From Shimia marina (GTDB taxonomy: Bacteria; Pseudomonadota; Alphaproteobacteria; Rhodobacterales; Rhodobacteraceae), in the NCBI RefSeq assembly GCF_001458175.1, contig NZ_CYPW01000017.1:172245-236244 (forward strand): 64,000 bases of DNA, read 5' to 3'. Both the position numbers and the translations under genes were made by a program. Under the pieces are notes generated by a model. The model did not search any database and was not told the DNA's origin. It saw nothing but the letters and a program-made list of their open reading frames with translations. Within the stretch, counting starts at the first letter, position 1. Every line of letters starts with the position of its first letter. Shown one piece after another: positions 8,983 through 17,530 of this stretch.

Positions 8983-9139
8983 TCAATTTCCTCCTGCACC
9001 AAAGATACATCCTACTTGCCCCATATGTCTTTGATCAGGATCATAAGCTGCCCAAGGGTAAATCTGTACATTTACAGCCCCTCAAACAGCCCTGAGCATT
9101 CAAATGATTCTCATTTGGCAGATGCCATCTGTGACCAGA

Positions 9140-10057
9140 TTAGAAGTCTTTCTCCAACAGCAGATAAAGCGCCACACAGGTCAAAGCGATCCCCACAAGC
9201 ACCAAAGGCGACGGGGCGCCATTGCCCAAAACAATCTCCCAGCAGATCACCCAGCTTGGAACAAGATAAGTGTATGCCATCACCTTGGCACTGGGCAGAT
9301 GCAAAGCCGCAAACTGTACCAGCACAAATGAAGCGGCACTGGCAAAAACAGCCAGATACAGGATAATCAACCAGACCTGAGCCGAGACCATTGCCCAGTC
9401 GGTCTGTAAAATATCGTGTGCGCCATACAGCAGCAAAACAAGCAATCCGGCCAAAAGTGTCCCAAACGTGAAAACAACCGGAGCCTCACCGCGATTGAGC
9501 CTGCGTACCATGGGCGTGTAAAGTGCGTGCAGGACACACCCCCAAAAGTAGTAGAGTTCTCCTTGTCCGACCTCAAAGCGCCGAAACGCCTGCCAGTCAG
9601 CGCGAAAAATCACCCATAGCGCCCCAAGCGCGCCAATTGTAAGCGCAATCACCATCCGGCGGGTGGTGATCTGCCCCAAAAGTCCCCAGCCAAACATGGC
9701 CGACATGATCGGCGTGAGCGTGAAAACCGCAGCGGTGCTCACCGGATGCGCGGTCTTCAATCCCTCAAACATCAGAACAAAATAACCTGCAAACAATCCG
9801 CCCAAGATCAAGTAGCGCCAAGGCGCTCTCCACGCACTGCTCGGCAAGCCCTTGGTCGCAAGTGCAACCACGCCAATCACAACCGCAGCGATCAAAAAGC
9901 GTACCGCATTCAGCGCCGCAGGTGGCAAGGCATTGGCGCTCATCGCACCGAGCGAAAATGACCCCGCAACCAATGCCGAAAACAAAAGCATCGCCAGGTG
10001 CCCCCGCAACGCTAAAGTCAGCTTCGGCTTGCGCATCGGTCGTGCAAAGGGTCTCAT
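9140..10057 (-). CDS. EamA/DMT-family transporter
   Basis: The 305-residue membrane protein has ten predicted helices in two EamA repeats (first beginning RGHLAMLLFSALVAGSFSLG, second around FWGCVLHALYTPMVRR). The gene starts with an ATG at 10057 that overlaps the TGA of the upstream LysR gene (ATGA), so the two are translationally coupled; longer in-frame starts up to 10168 would run inside the LysR gene and are rejected. It is probably an exporter of a small metabolite under control of its LysR partner. Substrate cannot be read from sequence. Confidence 0.87.
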   Translation of the reverse strand: MRPFARPMRKPKLTLALRGHLAMLLFSALVAGSFSLGAMSANALPPAALNAVRFLIAAVVIGVVALATKGLPSSAWRAPWRYLILGGLFAGYFVLMFEGLKTAHPVSTAAVFTLTPIMSAMFGWGLLGQITTRRMVIALTIGALGALWVIFRADWQAFRRFEVGQGELYYFWGCVLHALYTPMVRRLNRGEAPVVFTFGTLLAGLLVLLLYGAHDILQTDWAMVSAQVWLIILYLAVFASAASFVLVQFAALHLPSAKVMAYTYLVPSWVICWEIVLGNGAPSPLVLVGIALTCVALYLLLEKDF

Positions 10058-10938
10058 CCGTTGACCACCCATTCCTTCGCACGCCCTTTCAAAAAATTCA
10101 GAAATGTCTGAACTTTGGTGGTTCGGTGCAGATCCACATGTGTGATGAGGCGCACATTGATATCCCACTCTGGATTGCTCGGCATCACTTCAAGCAGATC
10201 ACCAGAATTCTGAGCGGCCCAAACCGGCAAAAAACCAAGCCCTGCCCCACGACGCACGGCGGCCTCAATTGCCCGATCAGATGTTGACCGGAACACAACT
10301 CTGTCACGCGGCACACGCGCCTTTAGCCAGCGATAAAAAGGCGCGCGACTGTCTGGATTGTCATGGCCGACAAATCGGTGATTGACCAAATCCGCCTCAT
10401 CCTTGGGCGCGCCATGACGCGTAACATAGGCACTTGCCCCATACATCGCAGCAGGCAGCTGCGCCAATGGCTGCACCACATTGTCCGGCTGCACCTGCCC
10501 GTCCCCCGCACGAATGGCCACATGGGCTTCTCCATACTCCAGCCGAAACACACGATCCCCGGTTAAAAATCGCACCAAAAGATCAGGATGCTCCTCCTGA
10601 AAATCAGCCAATATAGGCGAAATCAACGGGGCCAATCCCCCAAGAGAGGTCACGACCAATTCACCCGCCACATCGGCTCCACGGCCTTTGATGCGCCCCT
10701 CCAGCTGACCAAACTGATCATCGGTGGCCTGCGCCACCCGCATCAAGTCTTCCCCAGCCTCGGTGGCGGTATAGCCACGCGCATGACGCTGAAACAGCTT
10801 TACTCCAAGCTGCGCCTCCAAAGCATCGATGTGTCTGATCACAGTGGCATGATGGACGCCAAGCGCTTCCGCTGCGCCACTCACCGTCCCCAATCGCGCC
10901 ACCTGAAAGGCGGTGCGCACTTCATCCCAGTTTTTCAT
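10054..10938 (-). CDS. LysR family transcriptional regulator
   Basis: The 294-residue regulator starts MKNWDEVRTAFQVARLGTVS and carries the LysR HTH (AAEALGVHHATVIRHIDALE) followed by an effector-binding domain from about residue 90. The ATG at 10938 has AGAGGTG upstream and is preferred to TTG at 10956. It is divergent from azoR across 125 bp that include a good inverted repeat, and co-transcribed with an EamA transporter. The likely regulon is therefore azoR plus the exporter, by analogy with other LysR-azoreductase pairs. Confidence 0.9.
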   Translation of the reverse strand: MKNWDEVRTAFQVARLGTVSGAAEALGVHHATVIRHIDALEAQLGVKLFQRHARGYTATEAGEDLMRVAQATDDQFGQLEGRIKGRGADVAGELVVTSLGGLAPLISPILADFQEEHPDLLVRFLTGDRVFRLEYGEAHVAIRAGDGQVQPDNVVQPLAQLPAAMYGASAYVTRHGAPKDEADLVNHRFVGHDNPDSRAPFYRWLKARVPRDRVVFRSTSDRAIEAAVRRGAGLGFLPVWAAQNSGDLLEVMPSNPEWDINVRLITHVDLHRTTKVQTFLNFLKGRAKEWVVNG

Positions 10939-10984
10939 CAGGACACCTCTGTGCAAATATCAACAATTCATGCGCATTAGCTGC

Positions 10985-11006
10985 TATTGTGTGTAAAATT
11001 GCAATA
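10985..11006. promoter_or_regulatory. Candidate LysR operator between lysR and azoR
   Basis: TATTG and CAATA form a perfect 5-bp inverted repeat 12 bases apart, containing a T-N11-A core, in the divergent intergenic region 47 bp from the regulator start and 58 bp from azoR. The position and form fit a LysR binding site; no footprint evidence exists here. Confidence 0.45.
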
Positions 11007-11063
11007 CCCCATCATTTTGTCAGACGGCACAGACGCTCACAGATAAATCGAAGGTATATCACC

Positions 11064-11609
11064 ATGACACACACAGTCCTGCACATCGACTCTTCCGCCC
11101 GTATTTCAGATTCCCTCTCGCGCGCAGCATCCGCCAAATTGGTGTCTGAACAAAATGCCGACACCGTTGTGCGCCGTGACCTGGCAACCACCACACTCCC
11201 CTTTCTGGACGAAACCTTCACACAAGCCACGTTTACGCCGCCCGAGGCGCGCACAGATGTGCAAAACGCCGCTCTTGCCCTCTCAGATACGCTCGTCGCC
11301 GAACTGCAAGCGGCGGACACTCTCGTAATAGGTGTCGCCATGTACAACTTCTCAATCCCGGCTGCACTGAAGGCTTGGATTGACCAGGTCGCCCGCGCGG
11401 GCGTCACTTTCGCCTATACCGAAGAAGGCCCCAAAGGCCTCCTGAGTGGCAAAAAGGCCCTTATCACCGTCGCTTCAGGCGGCACGCCCATTGGTTCAGA
11501 ATTCGACTTCACCAGCAGCTACCTGCGCTTTGTCTTAGGTTTCATTGGCATCACCGATGTGACAATCCTTGACAAAGAGGGGCGGGAAATTGCCCCCAAA
11601 GCCGCATAA
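11064..11609 (+). CDS. azoR: FMN-dependent NADH-azoreductase
   Basis: AzoR-type enzymes are flavodoxin-like NADH:quinone/azo reductases that remove electrophilic quinones in the cytoplasm. The 181-residue product shows the FMN phosphate loop (SSARISDSLSRAAS), the MYNFSIPAALKAWIDQVARA segment and SGGTPIG near the C-terminus. It is a little shorter than the E. coli enzyme (about 200 residues). The ATG at 11064 follows AAGG; the frame is open upstream to 10989 but without family support. It is divergent from a LysR gene that probably controls it. Confidence 0.9.
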   Translation: MTHTVLHIDSSARISDSLSRAASAKLVSEQNADTVVRRDLATTTLPFLDETFTQATFTPPEARTDVQNAALALSDTLVAELQAADTLVIGVAMYNFSIPAALKAWIDQVARAGVTFAYTEEGPKGLLSGKKALITVASGGTPIGSEFDFTSSYLRFVLGFIGITDVTILDKEGREIAPKAA

Positions 11610-11699
11610 ATCCATGCACAGCCGCCGGGTGCCGATATGCGCCCGGCCATGGCAACCGAAAGCCAATCACATCGCCAAAACGCCTGTAAAGCCGCGCCT

Positions 11700-12242
11700 T
11701 CAATCGCACGCCATCTCCAAAAACTCAGGCGTCACGTCAAGTTTCTCCAGAAACGCCCATAGCGCACTGACCTCCATTGCCACCGTTCGGTCATTCACCA
11801 AAGGGTGCACGTAGATCACATCTGCCTCTTTCACGGCGTCATCCATAAAGAACCGCACGCCTTTCTCTGCGCCGTTGATCATCGCCAGCGGTGTCACCGC
11901 ACCGGGCCGCACGCCAAGGTTCTCCAGCAACCGGTCTGCGGAGCCAAACGACAGATTGCCCACGCCCAGCTGCGCCCCCAGCACCTTCAGATCAATCTCG
12001 CGATCCTGCTCCAGCGTCACCAGATAATTGCGCTTCTTCTTGTCCCGCAGATAGAGATTTTTGATGCGGAGGGCCTTTTCACCGGGGACAATCATCGTCT
12101 CTTCCACGGATTTGGCATCCTCCACCGTGCGCAGCGGTACATGCTCATGCAGCACATAAGGAAGCCCCCAGTCGTCAAGCTGCGCCAAAAGCGCGTCTGA
12201 GCTGACCGGCAATGTATCCTGAAACTGAGATGATGCGTCCAT
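11700..12242 (-). CDS. Prolyl-tRNA editing (YbaK/ProX-type) deacylase
   Basis: This 180-residue protein belongs to the YbaK/aminoacyl-tRNA deacylase fold, in the ProX/PrdX branch that hydrolyses mischarged Ala-tRNA(Pro). Seen in sequence: HVPLRTVEDAKSV, the lysine-containing KNLYLRDKKKRNYLVTL, and GAVTPLAMINGAEKGVRFF. The ATG at 12242 has GGGGAGG upstream; an in-frame extension to 12353 lacks one. It is single-gene, divergent from ffh. The specific branch is inferred from the KNLFLRD-like motif and length. Confidence 0.85.
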   Translation of the reverse strand: MDASSQFQDTLPVSSDALLAQLDDWGLPYVLHEHVPLRTVEDAKSVEETMIVPGEKALRIKNLYLRDKKKRNYLVTLEQDREIDLKVLGAQLGVGNLSFGSADRLLENLGVRPGAVTPLAMINGAEKGVRFFMDDAVKEADVIYVHPLVNDRTVAMEVSALWAFLEKLDVTPEFLEMACD

Positions 12243-12507
12243 GAATGCCTCCCCTATGTAGATCGCTCCTCCATGCCGCAACGGCGCATACGGCGAAACC
12301 CCAAAACCGCCTGCTATACTTGACTCTGCGACTCCACAGGCGTAAACGGCCACTCAATTCCGGGAGTCCGTCATACTTCCGGTCCCTTGGCCTATGTGCC
12401 GGGATCGCCCCCCGTCAGCGAGTTTCGCCCACGGGGGACATTGGCGTTTGGGCGGTTCGCACTTATGTTCGGGCCATAATGGAAGCGGTGATAAGGAGCC
12501 GGTAGCG

Positions 12508-14043
12508 ATGTTTGAAAATTTAAGCGAACGCCTCTCTGGTGTCTTTGATCGCCTGACCAAACAGGGTGCCCTCTCTGAGGACGATGTAAAAACCGCCCTG
12601 CGCGAAGTGCGTGTGGCCCTGCTTGAGGCCGATGTCTCGCTGCCCGTCGCGCGAGATTTTGTCAAAGCGGTGCAGGAAAAAGCCACTGGTCAGGCCGTTA
12701 CCAAATCCGTGACACCGGGTCAGCAGGTTGTGAAAATCGTTCACGATGAGCTGAAAGCCGTCTTGGCTGGCAATGACGATGCTGAACCCGGCACGCTGAA
12801 AATTGACAACCCGCCAGCGCCGATCCTGATGGTCGGCCTGCAGGGCTCTGGTAAGACCACCACCACAGGTAAGCTTGCCAAACGCCTGACAGAAAAAGAC
12901 GGCAAGCGCGTGCTGATGGCCTCGCTCGACATCTACCGCCCCGCCGCGATGCAGCAGTTGGCTGTCCTTGGCACCCAGATCGGCGTTGATACCCTGCCCA
13001 TCGTGGCAGGCGAATCCGCCGTTCAAATCGCCAAACGCGCCAAGCAGCAGGCCACCTTGGGTGGCTATGACGTCTACATGCTCGACACTGCCGGTCGTCT
13101 GCAGATTGACGAGACCCTGATGCAAGAGGTCGAAGACGTCCGCGATGCGGTCACCCCGCGCGAGACCCTATTGGTGGTCGACGGGCTGACCGGTCAGGTG
13201 GCCGTGGAAGTCGCCGAAGAATTTGACGGCAAGATCGGCATCTCCGGTGTGGTCCTGACCCGTATGGACGGCGACGGCCGTGGCGGTGCGGCACTGTCCA
13301 TGCGCGCGGTCACCGGCAAGCCCATCAAATACGTCGGTCTCGGCGAAAAGATGGAGGCGCTTGAAACCTTCGAAGCCGACCGGATCGCTGGCCGTATTCT
13401 GGGCATGGGCGACATCGTAGCCCTTGTTGAAAAAGCGCAGGAAACCATCGAGGCCGAACAGGCCGAACGCATGATGAAGCGCTTTCAGAAGGGCCGCTTC
13501 AACATGAATGACATGAAGATGCAGCTTGAACAGATGCAGAAGATGGGCGGCATGGAAGGCATGATGGGCATGCTGCCAGGCATGGGGAAAATGGCCAAAC
13601 AGGTACAGGATGCCGGTTTTGATGACCGCATGATCGTGCGCCAGATCGCCATGATCCAATCCATGACCAAAATGGAACGCGCCAATCCACAACTCCTGCA
13701 AGCTTCCCGCAAAAAGCGGATTGCCAAAGGCTCCGGCATGGAGGTCTCCGACCTCAACAAGCTGCTCAAGATGCAGCGCCAGATGTCTGACATGATGAAA
13801 AAGATGGGAAAAATGGGCAAAGGCGGCATGCTCAAGCAAGCCATGAAAGGCATGATGGGCGGTAAAGGCGCGCCTGACATGGCTGGCATGGACCCGTCTC
13901 AAATGGATCCCAAAGCTCTAGAAGCCGCAGCCAAAGCCATGGGTGGCAAAGGCGGTCTGCCTGGAGGTCTCGGGGGACTTGGCGGTCTGGGTGGCGGCAT
14001 GGGGCTGCCGTCTGGCTTGTCCGGTCTGGGCAAGAAGAAATAA
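12508..14043 (+). CDS. ffh: Signal recognition particle protein Ffh
   Basis: Ffh is the GTPase subunit of the signal recognition particle, which brings nascent membrane proteins to FtsY. The 511-residue protein has the N domain (FENLSERLSGVFDRL), GTPase motifs GLQGSGKTTTTGKLA, DTAGR and TRMDGDGRGGAAL, and a methionine-rich M domain from about residue 320 (repeated MMG/GGM, KMGGMEGMMGMLPGMGKMA) that binds signal peptides and 4.5S RNA. The tail is unusually Gly-rich (GGLGGLGGLGGG). The ATG at 12508 has AAGGAG upstream. It heads the block running to trmD. Confidence 0.97.
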   Translation: MFENLSERLSGVFDRLTKQGALSEDDVKTALREVRVALLEADVSLPVARDFVKAVQEKATGQAVTKSVTPGQQVVKIVHDELKAVLAGNDDAEPGTLKIDNPPAPILMVGLQGSGKTTTTGKLAKRLTEKDGKRVLMASLDIYRPAAMQQLAVLGTQIGVDTLPIVAGESAVQIAKRAKQQATLGGYDVYMLDTAGRLQIDETLMQEVEDVRDAVTPRETLLVVDGLTGQVAVEVAEEFDGKIGISGVVLTRMDGDGRGGAALSMRAVTGKPIKYVGLGEKMEALETFEADRIAGRILGMGDIVALVEKAQETIEAEQAERMMKRFQKGRFNMNDMKMQLEQMQKMGGMEGMMGMLPGMGKMAKQVQDAGFDDRMIVRQIAMIQSMTKMERANPQLLQASRKKRIAKGSGMEVSDLNKLLKMQRQMSDMMKKMGKMGKGGMLKQAMKGMMGGKGAPDMAGMDPSQMDPKALEAAAKAMGGKGGLPGGLGGLGGLGGGMGLPSGLSGLGKKK

Positions 14044-14059
14044 GCAGAGGTCTATGATC

Positions 14060-14404
14060 ATGAAATATCTCCCCCTTGTTCTGTTGTGCTCTCTCGCTGC
14101 CTGCGGTGACGTGATCACCGTTGATCTGGACACAGCACCAGATGGCCCCGTGCGCGGTGATTATCGCACCGTGCTTGACGGCATTCCCACCACTGTGACC
14201 GCGCGCGCCCATGAGGCCGAGGTGAACTTCACCGAAACCGGTGGCTCCATCGGCTATGGCAAGCTCTTTGCTCTGGCGGATACGGAACTGCGCCGCCAAA
14301 CAGGCTGTCGCGAAGTCCGCATCCTGAACAATGACACCCAAAAGCTGCAGTCCGGTGTCTCAAGCAGCTTCATTTTTGAGCTCGATGAGTGTCCCCCGGT
14401 TTAA
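14060..14404 (+). CDS. Small uncharacterised lipoprotein
   Basis: About 114 residues starting MKYLPLVLLCSLAACGD, a clear lipoprotein signal with lipobox LAAC. The mature part has no known motif; two cysteines near the end (TGCREV and DECPPV) may form a disulphide. An ATG six bases upstream (14054) is an alternative start; AGAGG at 14046 suits either. It lies 16 bp after ffh and before the acetyltransferases, so it is probably in the same transcript. Function unknown. Confidence 0.7.
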   Translation: MKYLPLVLLCSLAACGDVITVDLDTAPDGPVRGDYRTVLDGIPTTVTARAHEAEVNFTETGGSIGYGKLFALADTELRRQTGCREVRILNNDTQKLQSGVSSSFIFELDECPPV

Positions 14405-14420
14405 GCTGACGTAAATCCAC

Positions 14421-14930
14421 ATGACCATTGCGCCCACCATATCCACAGCACGCCTGACGCTGCGCCAGCCCGAAGCCGGAGATTTCCCTGCTTACGCGGG
14501 TTATTGCGCCAGTGATCGCGCACGCTTTGTGGGTGGCCCTTTTGACGCGGTGAAAGCATTTGAGAAGCTGGCGGCGATGGCGGGCCACTGGGTACTACGC
14601 GGCTTTGGACGATATATTATCGAACATAAGGGCGCACCTGTTGGCCACGTTGGCCCTCTGGCGTTGGAAAGTGGCCAGGATCCAGAGATGACTTGGACGC
14701 TCTGGAACGAAACCTCCGAAGGCAAGGGGATCGCGAAAGAAGCCAGCGCCGCAGTGCTGGATCATTTATTGCAAGACGCGCAATGGGCAGGCCTTATCTC
14801 ACGTGTGGATGCACAAAATACGCCGTCACGTAGACTCGCTGAAAGTCTCGGTGCCACGTTGACAGATGAAGCCGCGCCAAGCTGGATGCCTACAGCGGTC
14901 ACCTATCGCTTTCTGAAGGTGGGCGTATGA
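14421..14930 (+). CDS. GNAT family N-acetyltransferase (first of three)
   Basis: A 169-residue RimJ/RimL-type GNAT. It shows the usual start TARLTLRQPEAGD, the motif GHWVLRGFGRYII, and the acetyl-CoA binding region WNETSEGKGIAKEA followed by LISRVDAQNTPSRRLAESLG. It overlaps the next acetyltransferase by 4 bp (ATGA). The three genes in a row are related: each has a GP motif near residue 40 and GHW followed by RG(F/Y)G. Substrate may be a protein N-terminus, an aminoglycoside-like compound or other amine; sequence does not decide. Confidence 0.88.
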   Translation: MTIAPTISTARLTLRQPEAGDFPAYAGYCASDRARFVGGPFDAVKAFEKLAAMAGHWVLRGFGRYIIEHKGAPVGHVGPLALESGQDPEMTWTLWNETSEGKGIAKEASAAVLDHLLQDAQWAGLISRVDAQNTPSRRLAESLGATLTDEAAPSWMPTAVTYRFLKVGV

Positions 14931-15475
14931 TGCGTTACGAAGTTCCCCAACTGGAAACAGAGCGTCTCATCCTACGCGGTCACCGCGAAAGTGACATTGC
15001 CGCAGAAAAAGCGTTCTTTGCGACGGATGCGTCCCAATTTGTCGGCGGCCCGATACCGCCGCACCGCGCGTGGCGCACCGTTGCCATGATGATGGGCCAC
15101 TGGGCGCTGCGCGGATTTGGCTTCTGGGCTTTGGAAGAAAAGGCGACCGGCGCATATGTCGGTCGGGCTGGCCTCTGGTTCCCTGACGGCTGGCTGGAAA
15201 AAGAAATCGGCTGGACCCTCATGAATGATGCCACAGGCAAAGGCTATGCCACCGAGGCCGCCCTCGCAGCCCGCACCCATGCCCATGACGTCCTTGGCTG
15301 GGAGACCGCGATCTCTCAAATCGACCCGAAAAATGACGCCTCCAAAGCTGTCGCCGCACGCCTTGGCGCGCGCTTTGAAAAACACTTTGAAGATCCCGAA
15401 TATGGGCAGATCGAAATCTGGCGCCACCCTGCACCAGCCGATCTTGTGAACGGCGGTATGGAGGCCTATGCCTGA
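14927..15475 (+). CDS. GNAT family N-acetyltransferase (second of three)
   Basis: A 182-residue GNAT paralogue of its neighbours: QLETERLILRGHRESD start, FVGGPIPP, MGHWALRGFGFWALE, then WTLMNDATGKGYATEAALAA as the acetyl-CoA loop and IDPKNDASKAVAARLGA. The ATG at 14927 overlaps the previous stop, and its own TGA overlaps the next ATG, so the three are tightly coupled. It is most like the third copy, sharing the GLWFPDGW/GGWFPAKW segment. Confidence 0.88.
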   Translation: MMRYEVPQLETERLILRGHRESDIAAEKAFFATDASQFVGGPIPPHRAWRTVAMMMGHWALRGFGFWALEEKATGAYVGRAGLWFPDGWLEKEIGWTLMNDATGKGYATEAALAARTHAHDVLGWETAISQIDPKNDASKAVAARLGARFEKHFEDPEYGQIEIWRHPAPADLVNGGMEAYA

Positions 15476-16080
15476 TGCCACAAAAGACTATTCCCATTCT
15501 CGAAACCAAACGCCTGATCCTGCGCGGGCCAGAGCCTGAAGATTATCCAAACTTCAAGGCCACCTTCGCCTCTTACCGCTCCCGCTTCATGGGCGGACCG
15601 CTTAATGCCTATGAAACATGGATGCTTTATGCGGCTGAAATTGGCCACTGGAACATTCGCGGCTATGGCATGTGGATGATCCACGACAAAAACACCGACG
15701 AAACACTCGGCATGGCGGGTGGCTGGTTCCCGGCCAAATGGCCAGAGCGCGAAATCGCATGGATCATCTGGCCTGACAAAGCCGGACACGGCTATGCCCT
15801 TGAAGCGACCCATGCTGTGCGCCGCTATTTCTACCATGATCTGGGCTGGGACGGTGCCGTGTCTTACATCGACCCAAAAAATCTGGACAGCATCCGGCTG
15901 GCCGAACGTTTGGGCGCCACCAAGGACAAATCCGCCCCATCGGTGGATGGGCACGACGTGGTCTACCGCCACCCTTCGCCCGAAGCACTGGCTTCCTCTC
16001 AGATTGGCGACGCCATCGAAATGGAAATCAGCCACTACGCCGATCCGATGTTCAAACCGAAAGGCTACGCTCTTGACTGA
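15475..16080 (+). CDS. GNAT family N-acetyltransferase (third of three)
   Basis: A 201-residue GNAT paralogue with ILETKRLILRGPEPED, FMGGPLNAYETW, IGHWNIRGYGMWMI, the loop WPDKAGHGYALEATHAV and YIDPKNLDSIRLAERLGA. The C-terminus extends about 20 residues beyond its siblings. Its stop lies inside the start of the chorismate mutase gene. One GNAT at this position is familiar in related genomes; three in series point to local duplication followed by divergence. Confidence 0.88.
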   Translation: MPQKTIPILETKRLILRGPEPEDYPNFKATFASYRSRFMGGPLNAYETWMLYAAEIGHWNIRGYGMWMIHDKNTDETLGMAGGWFPAKWPEREIAWIIWPDKAGHGYALEATHAVRRYFYHDLGWDGAVSYIDPKNLDSIRLAERLGATKDKSAPSVDGHDVVYRHPSPEALASSQIGDAIEMEISHYADPMFKPKGYALD

Positions 16081-16369
16081 CGCTGTATCCCGCGCCGCAG
16101 ATGTGCTCAAAGAGCACCGCGAAAGCATCGACCGCCTCGATGCGATCCTCGTCTACACGCTGGGCGAGCGTTTCAAACACACGCAGGCTGTCGGGAAACT
16201 GAAAGCCACCCACGACCTTCCCCCGTCCGATCCCGATCGCGAAGCGAAACAGATCGCACGTCTCGAAGATCTTGCAAAACGGGCCGATCTGGACCCCGAA
16301 TTTGCCAAGAATTTCCTGAATTTCATCATTGCTGAGGTCATTCAGCACCACAAGAAACATCAGGAATAG
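16073..16369 (+). CDS. Chorismate mutase (AroQ class)
   Basis: A 98-residue all-helical AroQ-type chorismate mutase, converting chorismate to prephenate for phenylalanine and tyrosine synthesis. Key features are the N-terminal helix with the active-site arginine (HRESIDRLDAILVYTLGERF), K in TQAVGKLKA, and the last helix FLNFIIAEVIQHHKKHQ. The start is TTG at 16073, overlapping the acetyltransferase stop; no later ATG would keep the first catalytic helix. The position just before rpsP is typical of the Rhodobacterales ffh-trmD block. Confidence 0.92.
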   Translation: MTDAVSRAADVLKEHRESIDRLDAILVYTLGERFKHTQAVGKLKATHDLPPSDPDREAKQIARLEDLAKRADLDPEFAKNFLNFIIAEVIQHHKKHQE

Positions 16370-16485
16370 CAAACCGTTGAACAGACAGAACTCTGTTCTT
16401 CGACACCAACCCGCACCGTGCTGGTGCACACACTCTGCACCACCGAAACACACCGGTGCACACGCCATTACTAGGAGATAACACC

Positions 16486-16839
16486 ATGGCTATGAAAATT
16501 CGTCTCGCCCGCGGCGGTTCCAAAAAGCGTCCTTTCTATCGCGTTGTTGCAGCGGACAGTCGCATGCCACGTGACGGCCGCTTCATCGAGAAGCTCGGCA
16601 CCTACAACCCACTGCTGCCAAAAGACAGCGAAGAGCGCGTAAAACTGAACATGGAGCGCGTTCAGTACTGGCTGGACCAGGGCGCACAGCCTTCTGACCG
16701 TGTGTCCCGCTTCCTGGAAGCTGCTGGTGTTGTGACCAAGAAAGAGCGCAACAACCCGAAAAAAGCTGAGCCTGGCAAAAAAGCCAAAGAGCGCGCAGAA
16801 GAAAAAGCTGCAAAAGCGGCTGAAGCTGCAGAAGAGTAA
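16486..16839 (+). CDS. rpsP: 30S ribosomal protein bS16
   Basis: The 117-residue protein starts [19 protein letters not shown], the bS16 signature, and continues [20 protein letters not shown]. The C-terminal 35 residues are a Lys/Ala/Glu-rich extension ([19 protein letters not shown]), common in alphaproteobacteria. The ATG at 16486 has TAGGAGA upstream. The 116-bp leader carries several TGCAC/GTGCA repeats that can pair as small hairpins (for example GCACC with GGTGC at 16411-16425), which may be a control region; this is only an observation. Confidence 0.96.
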   Translation: MAMKIRLARGGSKKRPFYRVVAADSRMPRDGRFIEKLGTYNPLLPKDSEERVKLNMERVQYWLDQGAQPSDRVSRFLEAAGVVTKKERNNPKKAEPGKKAKERAEEKAAKAAEAAEE

Positions 16840-16856
16840 GACGGACCGGCCCCGGA

Positions 16857-17486
16857 ATGACAAAGTTCTCTTCCGAATTCCGGGACGATCTGCACCGGCT
16901 CATGCGGTGGCGACGCGATGTGCGCCGCTTCCGCACCGATCCAGTGGACGAGGCACTCCTTCAGGCGTGCCTCGACACGTTTCAGCTCGCCCCTTCCGTG
17001 GGCCTGTCAGAACCTTGGCGTGTGGTGCGCGTCGATAGCGACCACGCCCGCACCGCCGCTCTCAGAAATTACGAAACCGCCAACGCAAAGGCGCTCAAGG
17101 GCTACGGCAGCGACCGGGCCAAGCTTTATGCCAATCTCAAACTTTCCGGCATGAAAGAGTCTCCTGTCCAATTGGCCATCTACTGCGACGAAGCCACCGC
17201 CAAAGGTCGCGGCCTCGGGGCTGGCACCATGCCTGAAATGCGCCGATACTCCGTGGTGGGGGCCATCACCCAGTTCTGGCTCACCGCGCGCAGCTTTGGT
17301 CTCGGTGTGGGCTGGGTTTCCATTTTGGATCCGGCACAGCTCAATCGCGATCTGAAGGTGCCCGAAGACTGGGCACTGGTAGCCTACCTCTGCGTCGGCT
17401 GGCCAGAAGAGCTTTCGGAAACCCCCGAACTTGCCAAAGCTGGCTGGGAAGACCGCGACAGCGCACTCTCCATCCTGAGCCGCTAA
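16857..17486 (+). CDS. bluB: 5,6-dimethylbenzimidazole synthase BluB
   Basis: BluB breaks down reduced FMN with oxygen to make 5,6-dimethylbenzimidazole, the lower ligand of vitamin B12. The 209-residue nitroreductase-fold protein carries the BluB-type start ([20 protein letters not shown]), the [15 protein letters not shown] segment and [12 protein letters not shown]. These separate it from ordinary nitroreductases. It lies 17 bp after rpsP and before rimM, an unusual insertion of a cofactor gene into a translation operon. No cobalamin riboswitch was seen in front of it. Confidence 0.88.
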   Translation: MTKFSSEFRDDLHRLMRWRRDVRRFRTDPVDEALLQACLDTFQLAPSVGLSEPWRVVRVDSDHARTAALRNYETANAKALKGYGSDRAKLYANLKLSGMKESPVQLAIYCDEATAKGRGLGAGTMPEMRRYSVVGAITQFWLTARSFGLGVGWVSILDPAQLNRDLKVPEDWALVAYLCVGWPEELSETPELAKAGWEDRDSALSILSR

Positions 17487-17530
17487 GCCTCTCCCTTGCG
17501 TCCCCGCGCGCAATCGGAGAAAACAGCCGC

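Noticed and set aside
12394..12507. Upstream extension of ffh
   Set aside because: No homology to the SRP N domain, and the ATG at 12508 has its own ribosome site.
13168..13902. Antisense open frame over ffh, His- and Phe-rich
   Set aside because: Composition is the reverse of the Met-rich M domain; no start signal or family match.
15719..16072. N-terminal extension of chorismate mutase
   Set aside because: It overlaps the third acetyltransferase in another frame; AroQ enzymes of this type are about 100 residues.
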